In this document: piece after piece, positions 25,370 to 31,226 of the stretch
How the letters are laid out: each line of letters starts with the position of its first letter
Position numbering within the stretch: the first letter of the stretch is position 1
Source: a virus
Length of the DNA stretch: 50,470 nucleotides
Direction: 5' to 3' (one strand)
Virus record (IMG/VR): IMGVR_UViG_3300025083_000060
Location: 1-50,470 of that record
The notes under the pieces: model-generated
Told to the model about the DNA's origin: nothing
What the model saw: only the letters and a program-made list of their open reading frames with translations
The model's database searches: none
Position numbers and translations under genes: made by a program

Positions 25370-25984
25370 TTATGTCATTACTACAGCATCAACATGATAG
25401 CGTGACACTGCATCACCAGTAGGCAGGGACTTGTTCATACCACCACGATCAGCAACAAAGTTGCACCATGTGTCCCACCAGTATTCGGAACCCTTGCGGC
25501 GGCATAGCTTGACGTACTCACGTATCTTTTTGAGACGTACTTCTTGCGATGCTTTCTTGTTGATACGCAAGGCTGACTCACTCAACCCTAACGCCCTGAC
25601 ATTGTGTCTGTCAAGACATGCTACTTGAAAGCCTAGCATCTGACCAATGAAGCCAGCCTTGACCATACCAATGCTAGGTATACGCATAAACAGATCTACC
25701 ACAGCTTGTGCACCATCAATGGTGTCACATCCAGCAGTCTCACGTATGTTAAGCATGAGTGTGTGCAACTCTACCTTGTGCTCTTGTGCATAGGTAATGC
25801 CTTGAGCCTTAGTACTGCTGACCCACTTGGACATGATGCCATGCAGCTTGATAGACTTGCGTTGCTCTATCACACGAGACAACGGCATGTTGATCGTGCA
25901 TAAGGTGAACTCAATCACGTCATACAATCCATCAGGGGATTGCAATGCGTGTTGTACGATTTCTGTGCAGTCACGTTGGTACAT
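25370..25984 (-). CDS. Unknown protein with helix-hairpin-helix (HhH-GPD-like) segment
   Basis: 204 residues. AGGAG lies upstream of the ATG. Residues about 100-130 (MRIPSIGMVKAGFIGQMLG, then ACLDRHNVRALGL) resemble the HhH-GPD motif of DNA glycosylases and lyases, where a P-x-I-G-x-x-x-A hairpin is followed by a catalytic Asp; D125 would fit. The rest is helical. DNA repair or base excision is possible, but the match is short. A palindrome copy lies just upstream of the start. Confidence 0.68.
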   Translation of the reverse strand: MYQRDCTEIVQHALQSPDGLYDVIEFTLCTINMPLSRVIEQRKSIKLHGIMSKWVSSTKAQGITYAQEHKVELHTLMLNIRETAGCDTIDGAQAVVDLFMRIPSIGMVKAGFIGQMLGFQVACLDRHNVRALGLSESALRINKKASQEVRLKKIREYVKLCRRKGSEYWWDTWCNFVADRGGMNKSLPTGDAVSRYHVDAVVMT

Positions 25985-26005
25985 AGGGAAGCACTCCTGT
26001 TGTTA

Positions 26006-26022
26006 TGTCGGATCGTCCGACA
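26006..26022. repeat. Palindromic element copy 4
   Basis: TGTCGGATCGTCCGACA followed by GTAAG; one inner-arm base differs from the consensus. It lies in the 43-base gap upstream of the 204-aa gene. Confidence 0.9.
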
Positions 26023-26027
26023 GTAAG

Positions 26028-26444
26028 TTAAGTCGTTGATAAGTAACGTATTTTAGGTTTGATGTCTGTATCAACCACCTTAGATAAGCATACCATATCT
26101 GATTTGTCAATAGGTTCCAGAGTTTTGCTATCAACAAAGCTTGTGAATTTGTACGGGTTGTACGTTGCCTTGCCATGTAAGCGCCAAGCTGGACCCATCA
26201 ATGGGTCACTATCATCTCGCTTGCTGTAGCCACTGACCTGTATGAAATCACCAAGCGTACCACGCACAAAGGCATGCACATTTTTCTTGCCCTCACGTAG
26301 TACACGCTTACGTCCAGACTGACGCACCACAAATTGCGCATCATCTATCCACACTTCATCAGCGTGAAAGAGTACACGCCCTGTCTTAGTATTACGGACA
26401 GAGAATGTATGCTTGTGCAGGTTCCAGTAAACTTCAACTCGCAT
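26028..26444 (-). CDS. Conserved phage protein of unknown function
   Basis: 138 residues, starting MRVEVYWNLHKHTFSVRNTKTGRV. Basic and beta-rich (RKRVLREGKKNVHAFVRGTLG). I recall similar short proteins in phages of several groups, without a known role. GGGAG lies upstream of the ATG. A palindrome copy lies 32-48 bases upstream, in the 3' codons of the next gene. Confidence 0.72.
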   Translation of the reverse strand: MRVEVYWNLHKHTFSVRNTKTGRVLFHADEVWIDDAQFVVRQSGRKRVLREGKKNVHAFVRGTLGDFIQVSGYSKRDDSDPLMGPAWRLHGKATYNPYKFTSFVDSKTLEPIDKSDMVCLSKVVDTDIKPKIRYLSTT

Positions 26445-26457
26445 GGTAGTCTCCCAT

Positions 26458-26916
26458 TTATGCAGATTGTTTTAGTGACGGACGGTCCGACACAACACCA
26501 TTACATACTAGGGATGAGCGCCATCCGTTAAGTTTCAATTCTATGTCAAGCTCCTGCCATCCAAAGGACAAAACCACGAAGGCTCTACGTAATTGTAGAC
26601 ACAGCACGATGTCACCCACCGACATACTAGGGGAGGGCCTGATGGTCGTGCGCCTAAGCTTGCCACTGCCGTAGCCATTGCACTCATCAAAGATCCACTC
26701 AAGTACGTCATCCATGTCATGACTAGTCTGCGCTGTCATCACACCCATATGTAAGAAAGATGTCGGCTCATAGAAATCTTTAGCTAAGGCTTTCTGTATT
26801 ACATCCACGCCATTTCCTGCAGGTAAACTACGCAAGGACACATACATATCTATGTCATCCTGCCTAATGATTTCACTCTTGGGTTGATAGACTAAGAACG
26901 ATTGCGATGCGGTCAT
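26458..26916 (-). CDS. Unknown protein with palindrome-derived C-terminus
   Basis: 152 residues. AGAGGAG lies upstream of the ATG. The body ends with a SMSVGDIVLCLQLRRAFVVLSFGWQEL region. The final residues VVSDRPSLKQSA are encoded by a palindrome copy, as if the element had been added to the end of the gene. No family recognised. Confidence 0.67.
   Translation of the reverse strand: MTASQSFLVYQPKSEIIRQDDIDMYVSLRSLPAGNGVDVIQKALAKDFYEPTSFLHMGVMTAQTSHDMDDVLEWIFDECNGYGSGKLRRTTIRPSPSMSVGDIVLCLQLRRAFVVLSFGWQELDIELKLNGWRSSLVCNGVVSDRPSLKQSA
26476..26492. repeat. Palindromic element copy 5
   Basis: TGACGGACGGTCCGACA without the usual GTA flank. It lies in the 3' codons of the 152-aa gene, 32 bases before the 138-aa gene start. 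Confidence 0.9.
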
Positions 26917-26920
26917 GGTA

Positions 26921-27100
26921 TTACTCCTCTTGCGGGTTAAAATAGGGCATTGACAAGTTATCCATGAGGATATCTTTCACTTCTCCACCAGTCATGCCAA
27001 GCATTCCAGCATATGTCAAGATAGAAATGTTAGGGTTGAGATCATAGAAGTCACGTATCTCATCATCAGTCCACTCATGTATGTATTTTAGATCAGGCAT
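26921..27100 (-). CDS. Small acidic protein of unknown function
   Basis: 59 residues from the ATG at 27100, preceded by AAAAGGAATCATGAC, the same leader that precedes the gene at 27625. A longer in-frame reading reaches 27274 but has no ribosome site. Helical, with a WTDDEIRDFYDLNP start and a TYAGMLGMTGGEVKDILM helix-turn-helix-like pair. DNA binding is conceivable but not shown. Confidence 0.66.
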   Translation of the reverse strand: MPDLKYIHEWTDDEIRDFYDLNPNISILTYAGMLGMTGGEVKDILMDNLSMPYFNPQEE

Positions 27101-27135
27101 GTCATGATTCCTTTTCAGTGATTTCATTTTGTTAG

Positions 27136-27149
27136 GTCCAACGTTGGAC
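27136..27149. repeat. 14-bp perfect palindrome in an intergenic gap
   Basis: GTCCAACGTTGGAC reads the same on both strands. It lies about 36 bases upstream of the 59-aa gene start, in the 273-base gap 27101-27373. It is unrelated in sequence to the ten-copy family except for the GTCC/GGAC ends, and could be another operator. Nothing else in the gap is supported apart from palindrome copy 6 and a degenerate half-copy near 27190. Confidence 0.6.
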
Positions 27150-27331
27150 TTAAGTTTCAATTGAGCAGGTAAAAATACACTTGGGTTGTAGACTGTCGGC
27201 CTATCTCCACACCATTGATTATGTATAGTGAAAGTTAAATATAACTTCCAAGTGTACTTATATCTGCCTAACAAACAGGCCAGTATTTGCTAAGGCTGCT
27301 GGGCCACGCCATTTTACGAAGGCTTTTGAAG

Positions 27332-27348
27332 TGTCGGACGGTCCGACA
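27332..27348. repeat. Palindromic element copy 6
   Basis: TGTCGGACGGTCCGACA, a perfect inverted repeat around one central base, followed by GTAATGCCAAACCG. It lies in the gap upstream of the 59-aa gene. Confidence 0.92.
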
Positions 27349-27373
27349 GTAATGCCAAACCGCCCCATGATTG

Positions 27374-27625
27374 TCAATAGATTTCGTCTAGCTCTTCATC
27401 AAAGCCGAACTCTTCGTCCCACTCTTCGGGTGTCATACCTGACATCAAGAACTCACGCTGTTCTGCTGACAGGTCAGGCATAACATTCTGTATTAGATCA
27501 CCTGATGCAAGCCAGTACTCAATCACACCTTGAGTGGTAGGCAAGAGCATGTTGTTTATCTTGCCAGTCATCATAGACTTTTTGTGCACCAAAACTTTAT
27601 TCTCTGCTATATGTTCTATCTGCAT
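27374..27625 (-). CDS. Unknown acidic protein
   Basis: 83 residues from the ATG at 27625, preceded by the AAAGGAATCATGAC leader shared with the gene at 27100. N-terminal beta strands, then helices, ending in a strongly acidic WDEEFGFDEELDEIY tail. A longer in-frame reading to 27694 would translate a palindrome copy and lacks a ribosome site. Not recognised. An acidic, DNA-mimic-like tail is notable but no function follows from it. Confidence 0.66.
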   Translation of the reverse strand: MQIEHIAENKVLVHKKSMMTGKINNMLLPTTQGVIEYWLASGDLIQNVMPDLSAEQREFLMSGMTPEEWDEEFGFDEELDEIY

Positions 27626-27626
27626 G

Positions 27627-27827
27627 TCATGATTCCTTTTTACTTGGTTGTTTTGAAGTTGAAGTGTCGGACGATCCGACAGTAGAAGTCCCATAACTGT
27701 CAGCCATCCATGCTAGATTGTCAAGGGGTTTGGGATGTTTGCGCTGCTGCATATTACACAGCCACCTGCTACGCCACACCTTATCAGCACGGCGAGCGTA
27801 CCTGTCACGTCTGCTCACACCTAACAT
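27627..27827 (-). CDS. Small basic protein, palindrome copy near its 3' end
   Basis: 66 residues from the ATG at 27827, following a GGGGGG-TGACGTAC leader that overlaps the previous stop. Basic N-terminal half (MLGVSRRDRYARRADKVWRSRW). The C-terminal region GTSTVGSSDTSTSKQ is low-complexity and partly encoded by a palindrome copy. A TTG start at 27866 is possible. Not recognised. Confidence 0.55.
   Translation of the reverse strand: MLGVSRRDRYARRADKVWRSRWLCNMQQRKHPKPLDNLAWMADSYGTSTVGSSDTSTSKQPSKKES
27665..27681. repeat. Palindromic element copy 7
   Basis: TGTCGGACGATCCGACA followed by GTAGA. One inner-arm base differs. It lies 40 bases upstream of the 83-aa gene start, inside the 3' end of the 66-aa gene. 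Confidence 0.9.
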
Positions 27828-27832
27828 GTACG

Positions 27833-27961
27833 TCACCCCCCATGCATGGCATAGAGCATGCCACAAAAGAACATCATACCTGACGTGCTGACGTAGGTAA
27901 GAAAGTAAGCAAAGTTTTGAAGGCGAGTAGGTCTAAGAATGTATTTTGTACGATGGCGCAT
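27833..27961 (-). CDS. Small hydrophobic protein
   Basis: 42 residues. CAAGGAATTGACCC precedes the ATG, nearly the same leader as the gene at 28276. Basic N-terminus (MRHRTKYILRPTRLQ), then a hydrophobic, Met/Cys/Phe-rich segment (GMMFFCGMLYAMHGG) that could insert in a membrane. A palindrome copy lies 30 bases upstream. Not recognised. Confidence 0.55.
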   Translation of the reverse strand: MRHRTKYILRPTRLQNFAYFLTYVSTSGMMFFCGMLYAMHGG

Positions 27962-27990
27962 GGGTCAATTCCTTGTGTGTGTGTTTGAAG

Positions 27991-28007
27991 TGTCGGACGG
28001 TCCGACA
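27991..28007. repeat. Palindromic element copy 8
   Basis: TGTCGGACGGTCCGACA followed by GTAAAGCCAGACCG. It lies in the gap 30 bases upstream of the 42-aa gene. Confidence 0.92.
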
Positions 28008-28036
28008 GTAAAGCCAGACCGTTGATACTGGTATCA

Positions 28037-28276
28037 TTACCAAGCTTCTGATTGGATCTCTTTGCGATGGTCATCATAAAGCTTTACAGCTTTGTGCATA
28101 CGCTTGAGGGCGGTTTCATACTTGCGACAACCTTGTATTTCTTGAAGTATTTCTTTGAGGGTCCAACATTCAACCAGCACATCCCAACCGTCTTCTTCGT
28201 AATGCGCCTTAGCGTGATCCTGAATTTGTGTGGCAAAGTAAAGCGGGACATTAAATGTTTTTTCTAGATCTGTCAT
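28037..28276 (-). CDS. Unknown helical protein
   Basis: 79 residues, charged and helical (ALKRMHKAVKLYDDHRKEI). CAAGGAATTGACCCA precedes the ATG. No domain recognised. It is the second gene of the minus-strand block, so probably early expressed. Confidence 0.67.
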   Translation of the reverse strand: MTDLEKTFNVPLYFATQIQDHAKAHYEEDGWDVLVECWTLKEILQEIQGCRKYETALKRMHKAVKLYDDHRKEIQSEAW

Positions 28277-28313
28277 TGGGTCAATTCCTTGTATGTATGT
28301 GAGAGAGAGTGAT

Positions 28314-28337
28314 GCGCCCCGCTGTGATGCAGGGCGC
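28314..28337. other. GC-rich hairpin between the first two early genes
   Basis: GCGCCC and GGGCGC form a perfect 6-bp inverted repeat around a 12-base loop in the 70-base gap between the 195-aa gene and the 79-aa gene. There is no T-run on either strand, so a simple intrinsic terminator is unlikely. An mRNA-processing or partial attenuation hairpin is possible. Confidence 0.5.
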
Positions 28338-28346
28338 TTGACTGTG

Positions 28347-28934
28347 TTAGCCTACGATTTCAGCGTGTAGGGCCTTGAGGAAAGCGCTGGTGTTCAACCC
28401 GTTGCTTTCGAGGGCGGCTTTTACGAATGTCGCAAGCTCCGCTTCAGTCTGAAATTGCTTGGTGTCGGACGGTCCGTCAGTAGCAGCCTCTGGCTTGGCT
28501 TGGGCTTTTCCTGCAGATGTATTACCTGCAGACTTAGGCGCTTTCGGCTCCGCTGGCTTGCTTGCCTTGGTGATCCGCTTACGGATGGCGCTCATCCCTA
28601 GACCGTCAAGTTTCCCGTCAGTGTTTAAGCGCTGCACAAGCTCCCAGTTTTCCGCAATCTTTTTGCAATCATTGTAATCTTGCCGACTAATAGTCGTATG
28701 CTGAGCCATTGCTTGGCCGAAAAGCTTGTCAGATTTGTACAAGGGACGAAGCTGGATCACAAGCAATCCGATTTCTTTGTAGCAATCCAATTGCTGCTCT
28801 TGCAAGAGCCACATACGATCATGAACCGCTTCCATCTGAGCAAAGGCGGCGCTTGCTGTGAACGTCTGACCGTTGTGTGTTACCTTGCCGTCCAAGTGTA
28901 CTTTTGCGTTTGTGTTTGTTTTTGCGTTTGTCAT
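28347..28934 (-). CDS. First early gene; unknown protein with Ala/Lys/Pro-rich linker
   Basis: 195 residues from the ATG at 28934, preceded by AAAAGGAATACTTCG; an earlier in-frame ATG lacks a ribosome site. The N-terminal part (about 30-115) is a helical domain (MWLLQEQQLDCYKEIGLLV, ISRQDYNDCKKIAENWELV) with some likeness to DUF3102-type DNA-associated proteins. Then comes an AKPEA-type linker that contains a palindrome copy (TDGPSDTK), and a short C-terminal helical domain. As the promoter-proximal early gene it may be a regulator; this is inference. Confidence 0.7.
   Translation of the reverse strand: MTNAKTNTNAKVHLDGKVTHNGQTFTASAAFAQMEAVHDRMWLLQEQQLDCYKEIGLLVIQLRPLYKSDKLFGQAMAQHTTISRQDYNDCKKIAENWELVQRLNTDGKLDGLGMSAIRKRITKASKPAEPKAPKSAGNTSAGKAQAKPEAATDGPSDTKQFQTEAELATFVKAALESNGLNTSAFLKALHAEIVG
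28463..28479. repeat. Palindromic element copy 9 (inside a gene)
   Basis: TGTCGGACGGTCCGTCA followed by GTAGC. It lies in the linker-coding part of the 195-aa gene and is translated in a different frame from copy 3, giving DGPSD. Confidence 0.92.
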
Positions 28935-29053
28935 CGAAGTATTCCTTTTTTGCTGTGGCCGGTGTTGGCCGTTTCGATGCAATCAATCTGGCCGATGGTC
29001 GAGGGAATGTCAACGGCTTTTGGTGCGCATTATGCGCAAGGAAAAGGAAGCAG

Positions 29054-29070
29054 TGTCGGACGGTCCGACA
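29054..29070. repeat. Palindromic element copy 10
   Basis: TGTCGGACGGTCCGACA followed by GTAGG. It lies 120 bases upstream of the first early gene, at the edge of the divergent control region. Confidence 0.92.
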
Positions 29071-29478
29071 GTAGGGTAGGGTAAAAGCAGAACATCCGGT
29101 GAGAACGAATCAGGAACAGCCTCGTGCGTGATCATGTGTGTGATCATATGTGCATGCATGTGTGTTTGTGCATAAGCGATGCATGATCGCATCACGCTGC
29201 AGATGTGCGCATAGCAGGCCTATATGTGCGGCTTGCAGATACACAATCGGTAGAAAAAGCGTGTAAAAACAAGCGTTTAGCCCTATGCACATGCGCAGAA
29301 TGCACACACACGGCCCCACATACACCCCCCTGCGTGGGCCACCCCCCCGGTGTACGTACGTATATACATACTCTGCAACAGAACTGGATTTTACTTTTCA
29401 TGTACGAGCACTTACACACAACTATACCGTGTAAACAGTAATGTTATACTATAACAATGCTTAAAGCTGTGCATAAAG

Positions 29479-29515
29479 TTGTAACATAGATCACGTTTTG
29501 TTACAATTGTTACAA
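29479..29515. repeat. TTGTTACAA repeats
   Basis: Two exact tandem copies of TTGTTACAA (29498-29506 and 29507-29515) are preceded by an inverted copy TTGTAACA (29479-29486). The layout suggests a protein-binding array, for example for an initiator or regulator. Confidence 0.75.
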
Positions 29516-29542
29516 ATGCATCACTTTTTGGCGAAACAAGGA

Positions 29543-29570
29543 TTGACAATGGGGGTGCTTTGTGTAAAAC
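29543..29570 (+). promoter_or_regulatory. Weak candidate sigma70 promoter
   Basis: TTGACA at 29543-29548, 16-base spacer, TAAAAC at 29565-29570 (4 of 6 to the -10 consensus). It would read rightward into the AT-rich region. Less convincing than the promoter at 29732. Confidence 0.4.
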
Positions 29571-29696
29571 TACGTAGTAGTAGTAGGTAAGTTAAACTTA
29601 AAAGTTAAACTCTTTAGAATACAACTAATAATACTTAACTTAAATAACTAAACTATATACAGTTACACTTATATCATTGGACTTAGGAAGAGTTAG

Positions 29697-29719
29697 ACAT
29701 TAAAGTTAAACTTTAATGT
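29697..29719. repeat. 23-bp perfect inverted repeat
   Basis: The arms ACATTAAAGTT and AACTTTAATGT (11 bp each) flank a single A, just upstream of the promoter at 29732. It is bordered on both sides by GTTAGAC-like sequence. It is placed like an operator or origin element. Confidence 0.8.
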
Positions 29720-29731
29720 TAGACTTACAAG

Positions 29732-29760
29732 TTGACAGCTTTATATTTGTATGATAGTAT
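29732..29760 (+). promoter_or_regulatory. Sigma70-like promoter for the late + strand block
   Basis: TTGACA (29732-29737), 17-base AT-rich spacer, TAGTAT (29755-29760). It lies 136 bases before the first + strand gene and directly after the 23-bp inverted repeat. The -35 is a perfect match to the consensus. Its TATGATAGTAT segment resembles the promoter at 34178. Confidence 0.7.
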
Positions 29761-29895
29761 ACTTATATGAGTGGTATTGATAATTATAACTATAAATATA
29801 CCACTATACTTTAACTTAACGTGTGACTTTAAAGTTTAACTATCACTAATTTTTTAGTCGCACGTAATTTCCCTTGTAATTACCCCTTGACTCTT

Positions 29896-30150
29896 ATGAA
29901 AAAACAAGTAAAACTATACCCTAGTGAGGATGTATTAGTACAATTCTATAGTGCTTTAGCGTCTAATAACTCTGATGCACTTAAAAAGGTACATATTCCT
30001 AAGAGTGATGTATTCTATGTACGTGAAAAGATATTTCAGGACACTGGAGAGAAGTATACGTTAGATAGAGTTGAAAGAGCTATGTACTTAGAGGGTATGA
30101 TTGACTCTAGAGACGTACTTGATCCTAAAAGAAAGAGGGACTGGGAATGA
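29896..30150 (+). CDS. First late-strand gene, unknown protein
   Basis: 84 residues from the ATG at 29896 (MKKQVKLYPSEDVLVQFY); an in-frame TTG nine bases earlier is possible. No clear ribosome site precedes it. Mixed alpha/beta, with YVREKIFQDTGEKYTLDRVERAMYLEGM. Its stop overlaps the next start (ATGA), joining it to the lysis cassette. Function unknown. Confidence 0.68.
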   Translation: MKKQVKLYPSEDVLVQFYSALASNNSDALKKVHIPKSDVFYVREKIFQDTGEKYTLDRVERAMYLEGMIDSRDVLDPKRKRDWE

Positions 30151-30350
30151 CTGTAGCAATGGAACGTATTTTAGCGTGGAAAATTATGCCACGTTTAATG
30201 ATGTTAGTTATGACTGTTATGTATATCCGCTGTATTGAGTGGGCCTTATCACAACCAGACTTGTCTACCCAACAATCAGCTTTAATATCTGTAGTTACTG
30301 GTGCTATGACTGGTGCTTTTGCTGTATGGCTAGGAAATGAGAACAAATGA
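30147..30350 (+). CDS. Small two-span membrane protein, putative holin or holin partner
   Basis: 67 residues with membrane helices at about 14-32 (MPRLMMLVMTVMYIRCIEW) and about 43-62 (ALISVVTGAMTGAFAVWLG), separated by a polar turn. The N-terminus is short and basic. Coupled by ATGA overlaps to both neighbours and followed by a 3-TM holin and a muramidase, so a part in membrane permeabilisation at lysis is likely. Confidence 0.75.
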   Translation: MTVAMERILAWKIMPRLMMLVMTVMYIRCIEWALSQPDLSTQQSALISVVTGAMTGAFAVWLGNENK

Positions 30351-30700
30351 TTGGTCAAATCTTAGGAGCAGTTGGTGGATTAGCTACAACATACTTGGAT
30401 GGCAAGGTAGCAATACAGAAAGCTAACGCAGAAATCAAAGTAAAGCAAGCTACTGGTGAGATTGACTGGGATTTAGCTGCAATTCAAGCTACTCAGAATA
30501 GCTGGAAAGACGAATGGATAACATTACTTTTCAGTATTCCTCTTATTCTGGCGTTTTGTGGTGACTGGGGGAACAGTATAGTACAAGCTGGCTTTGCTGC
30601 ACTGGAGTCTATGCCTACGTGGTATCAATACAGCCTTGGTGGTATAGTATCAGCCAGTATAGGCATTCGTTCTGTAAGTAAATTCTTTGGGAAAAAATAA
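30347..30700 (+). CDS. Holin of the GTA 3-TM type
   Basis: 117 residues. A short amphipathic N-terminal segment (MIGQILGAVGGLATTYLD), a charged helix, then hydrophobic helices at about 60-75 (WITLLFSIPLILAFCG) and about 91-110 (WYQYSLGGIVSASIGIRSV). The W-KDEW then IPLILAF then MPTWY pattern resembles the 3-TM holins found with alphaproteobacterial gene transfer agents. It should form the lesion that releases the downstream muramidase. The start overlaps the previous stop. Confidence 0.8.
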   Translation: MIGQILGAVGGLATTYLDGKVAIQKANAEIKVKQATGEIDWDLAAIQATQNSWKDEWITLLFSIPLILAFCGDWGNSIVQAGFAALESMPTWYQYSLGGIVSASIGIRSVSKFFGKK

Positions 30701-31209
30701 TGAAAAAGAACTTTGACAAATGCCTATCAATGCTACTTCATCATGAAGGTGGTTTTGTAAATCATCCTCAAGATCCGGGTGGAATGACTAACTTAGGTGT
30801 AACTAAAAGAGTATATGAAGCTTGGGTAGGACGTGAAGTAACAGAAGGTACTATGCGTGACTTGACGTTTGTAGATGTTGCACCTATATACAAAAAGAAT
30901 TACTGGGATAAGGTACGTGGAGATGATCTTCCTAGCGGTGTAGACTGGTGTGCCTTTGATTGGGCTGTGAACAGTGGATCTGGACGCCCAGCTAAGGCTA
31001 TTCAACGTGCAGTGGGTGCTACAGCAGATGGAGCTATTGGACCTAAAACACTTCAGTCTGTTATGAATCATGAACCTAAGATGATCATTGAGAGTGTATA
31101 CACTCAACGACAAAGTTTTTATGAGTCACTAGGACACTTTGATACTTTTGGCCGTGGTTGGACCAGAAGAAATAAAGAGACGCTAGACCAAGCTTTATCA
31201 ATGATTTAG
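30700..31209 (+). CDS. Endolysin, GH108 N-acetylmuramidase
   Basis: 169 residues. HHEGGFVNHPQDPGGMTNLG at residues 14-33 is the glycoside hydrolase 108 signature, with E16 as the catalytic acid. The C-terminal part (ATADGAIGPKTLQSV and after) matches the associated peptidoglycan-binding domain. There is no signal peptide, so export depends on the holin. TAATG overlap with the holin gene. Cleaves the glycan backbone at the end of infection. Confidence 0.92.
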   Translation: MKKNFDKCLSMLLHHEGGFVNHPQDPGGMTNLGVTKRVYEAWVGREVTEGTMRDLTFVDVAPIYKKNYWDKVRGDDLPSGVDWCAFDWAVNSGSGRPAKAIQRAVGATADGAIGPKTLQSVMNHEPKMIIESVYTQRQSFYESLGHFDTFGRGWTRRNKETLDQALSMI

Positions 31210-31226
31210 TTTTAGAGGAATATAAA

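Larger units (their letters stand above)
29590..29841. repeat. Iterated AGTTAAACT motifs
   Basis: AGTTAAACT occurs at 29590-29598, 29603-29611 and 29704-29712, with the reverse complement AGTTTAACT at 29833-29841. Looser relatives (ACTTAACTT) lie between. The iteration in AT-rich DNA is iteron-like. Confidence 0.65.
28935..29895. other. Gene-free divergent control region, possible replication origin
   Basis: About 960 bases separate the leftward early block from the rightward late block, with no credible gene on either strand. From left to right it holds palindrome copy 10; a TG/CA-rich stretch with two TGATCA sites (29129 and 29141) and a TGCATGCA; a C-run/GC-rich patch near 29310-29350; the TTGTTACAA repeats; an AT-rich stretch with AGTTAAACT iterations; a 23-bp inverted repeat; and + strand promoter-like sequences. 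A change from mixed to very AT-rich DNA occurs near 29570. Origin function is inference. Confidence 0.7.

Noticed and set aside
27332-27348. Palindromes kept for the CGGWCCG (RsrII) restriction site they contain
   Set aside because: Conservation extends well beyond the 7-bp site and two copies (26006, 27665) lose it; a phage would be expected to avoid such sites.
27258-27368. 36-residue minus-strand frame spanning palindrome copy 6
   Set aside because: No ribosome site and it translates straight through the palindrome. The end looks vaguely protein-like, but support is too thin to call a gene.
23387-29070. Palindrome copies as a CRISPR array
   Set aside because: Spacing is irregular (about 330-1270 bases), the intervals are genes, and there are no cas1/cas2 genes. 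The single Cas4-like protein fits phage recombination.
23387-29070. Palindromes as intrinsic terminators
   Set aside because: No T-run follows on either strand, and sequence changes in the arms are not compensated to keep pairing.
29129-29146. Two TGATCA sites and nearby TGCATGCA as a specific operator
   Set aside because: Embedded in alternating TG/CA sequence where such palindromes arise easily; no third copy elsewhere in the control region.
28459-29441. Several 60-130 residue frames on the + strand and minus strand across 28.5-29.4 kb
   Set aside because: Low-complexity Cys/His/Thr-rich products from TG/CA-rich DNA, no ribosome sites, and antisense to the 195-aa gene or in the control region.
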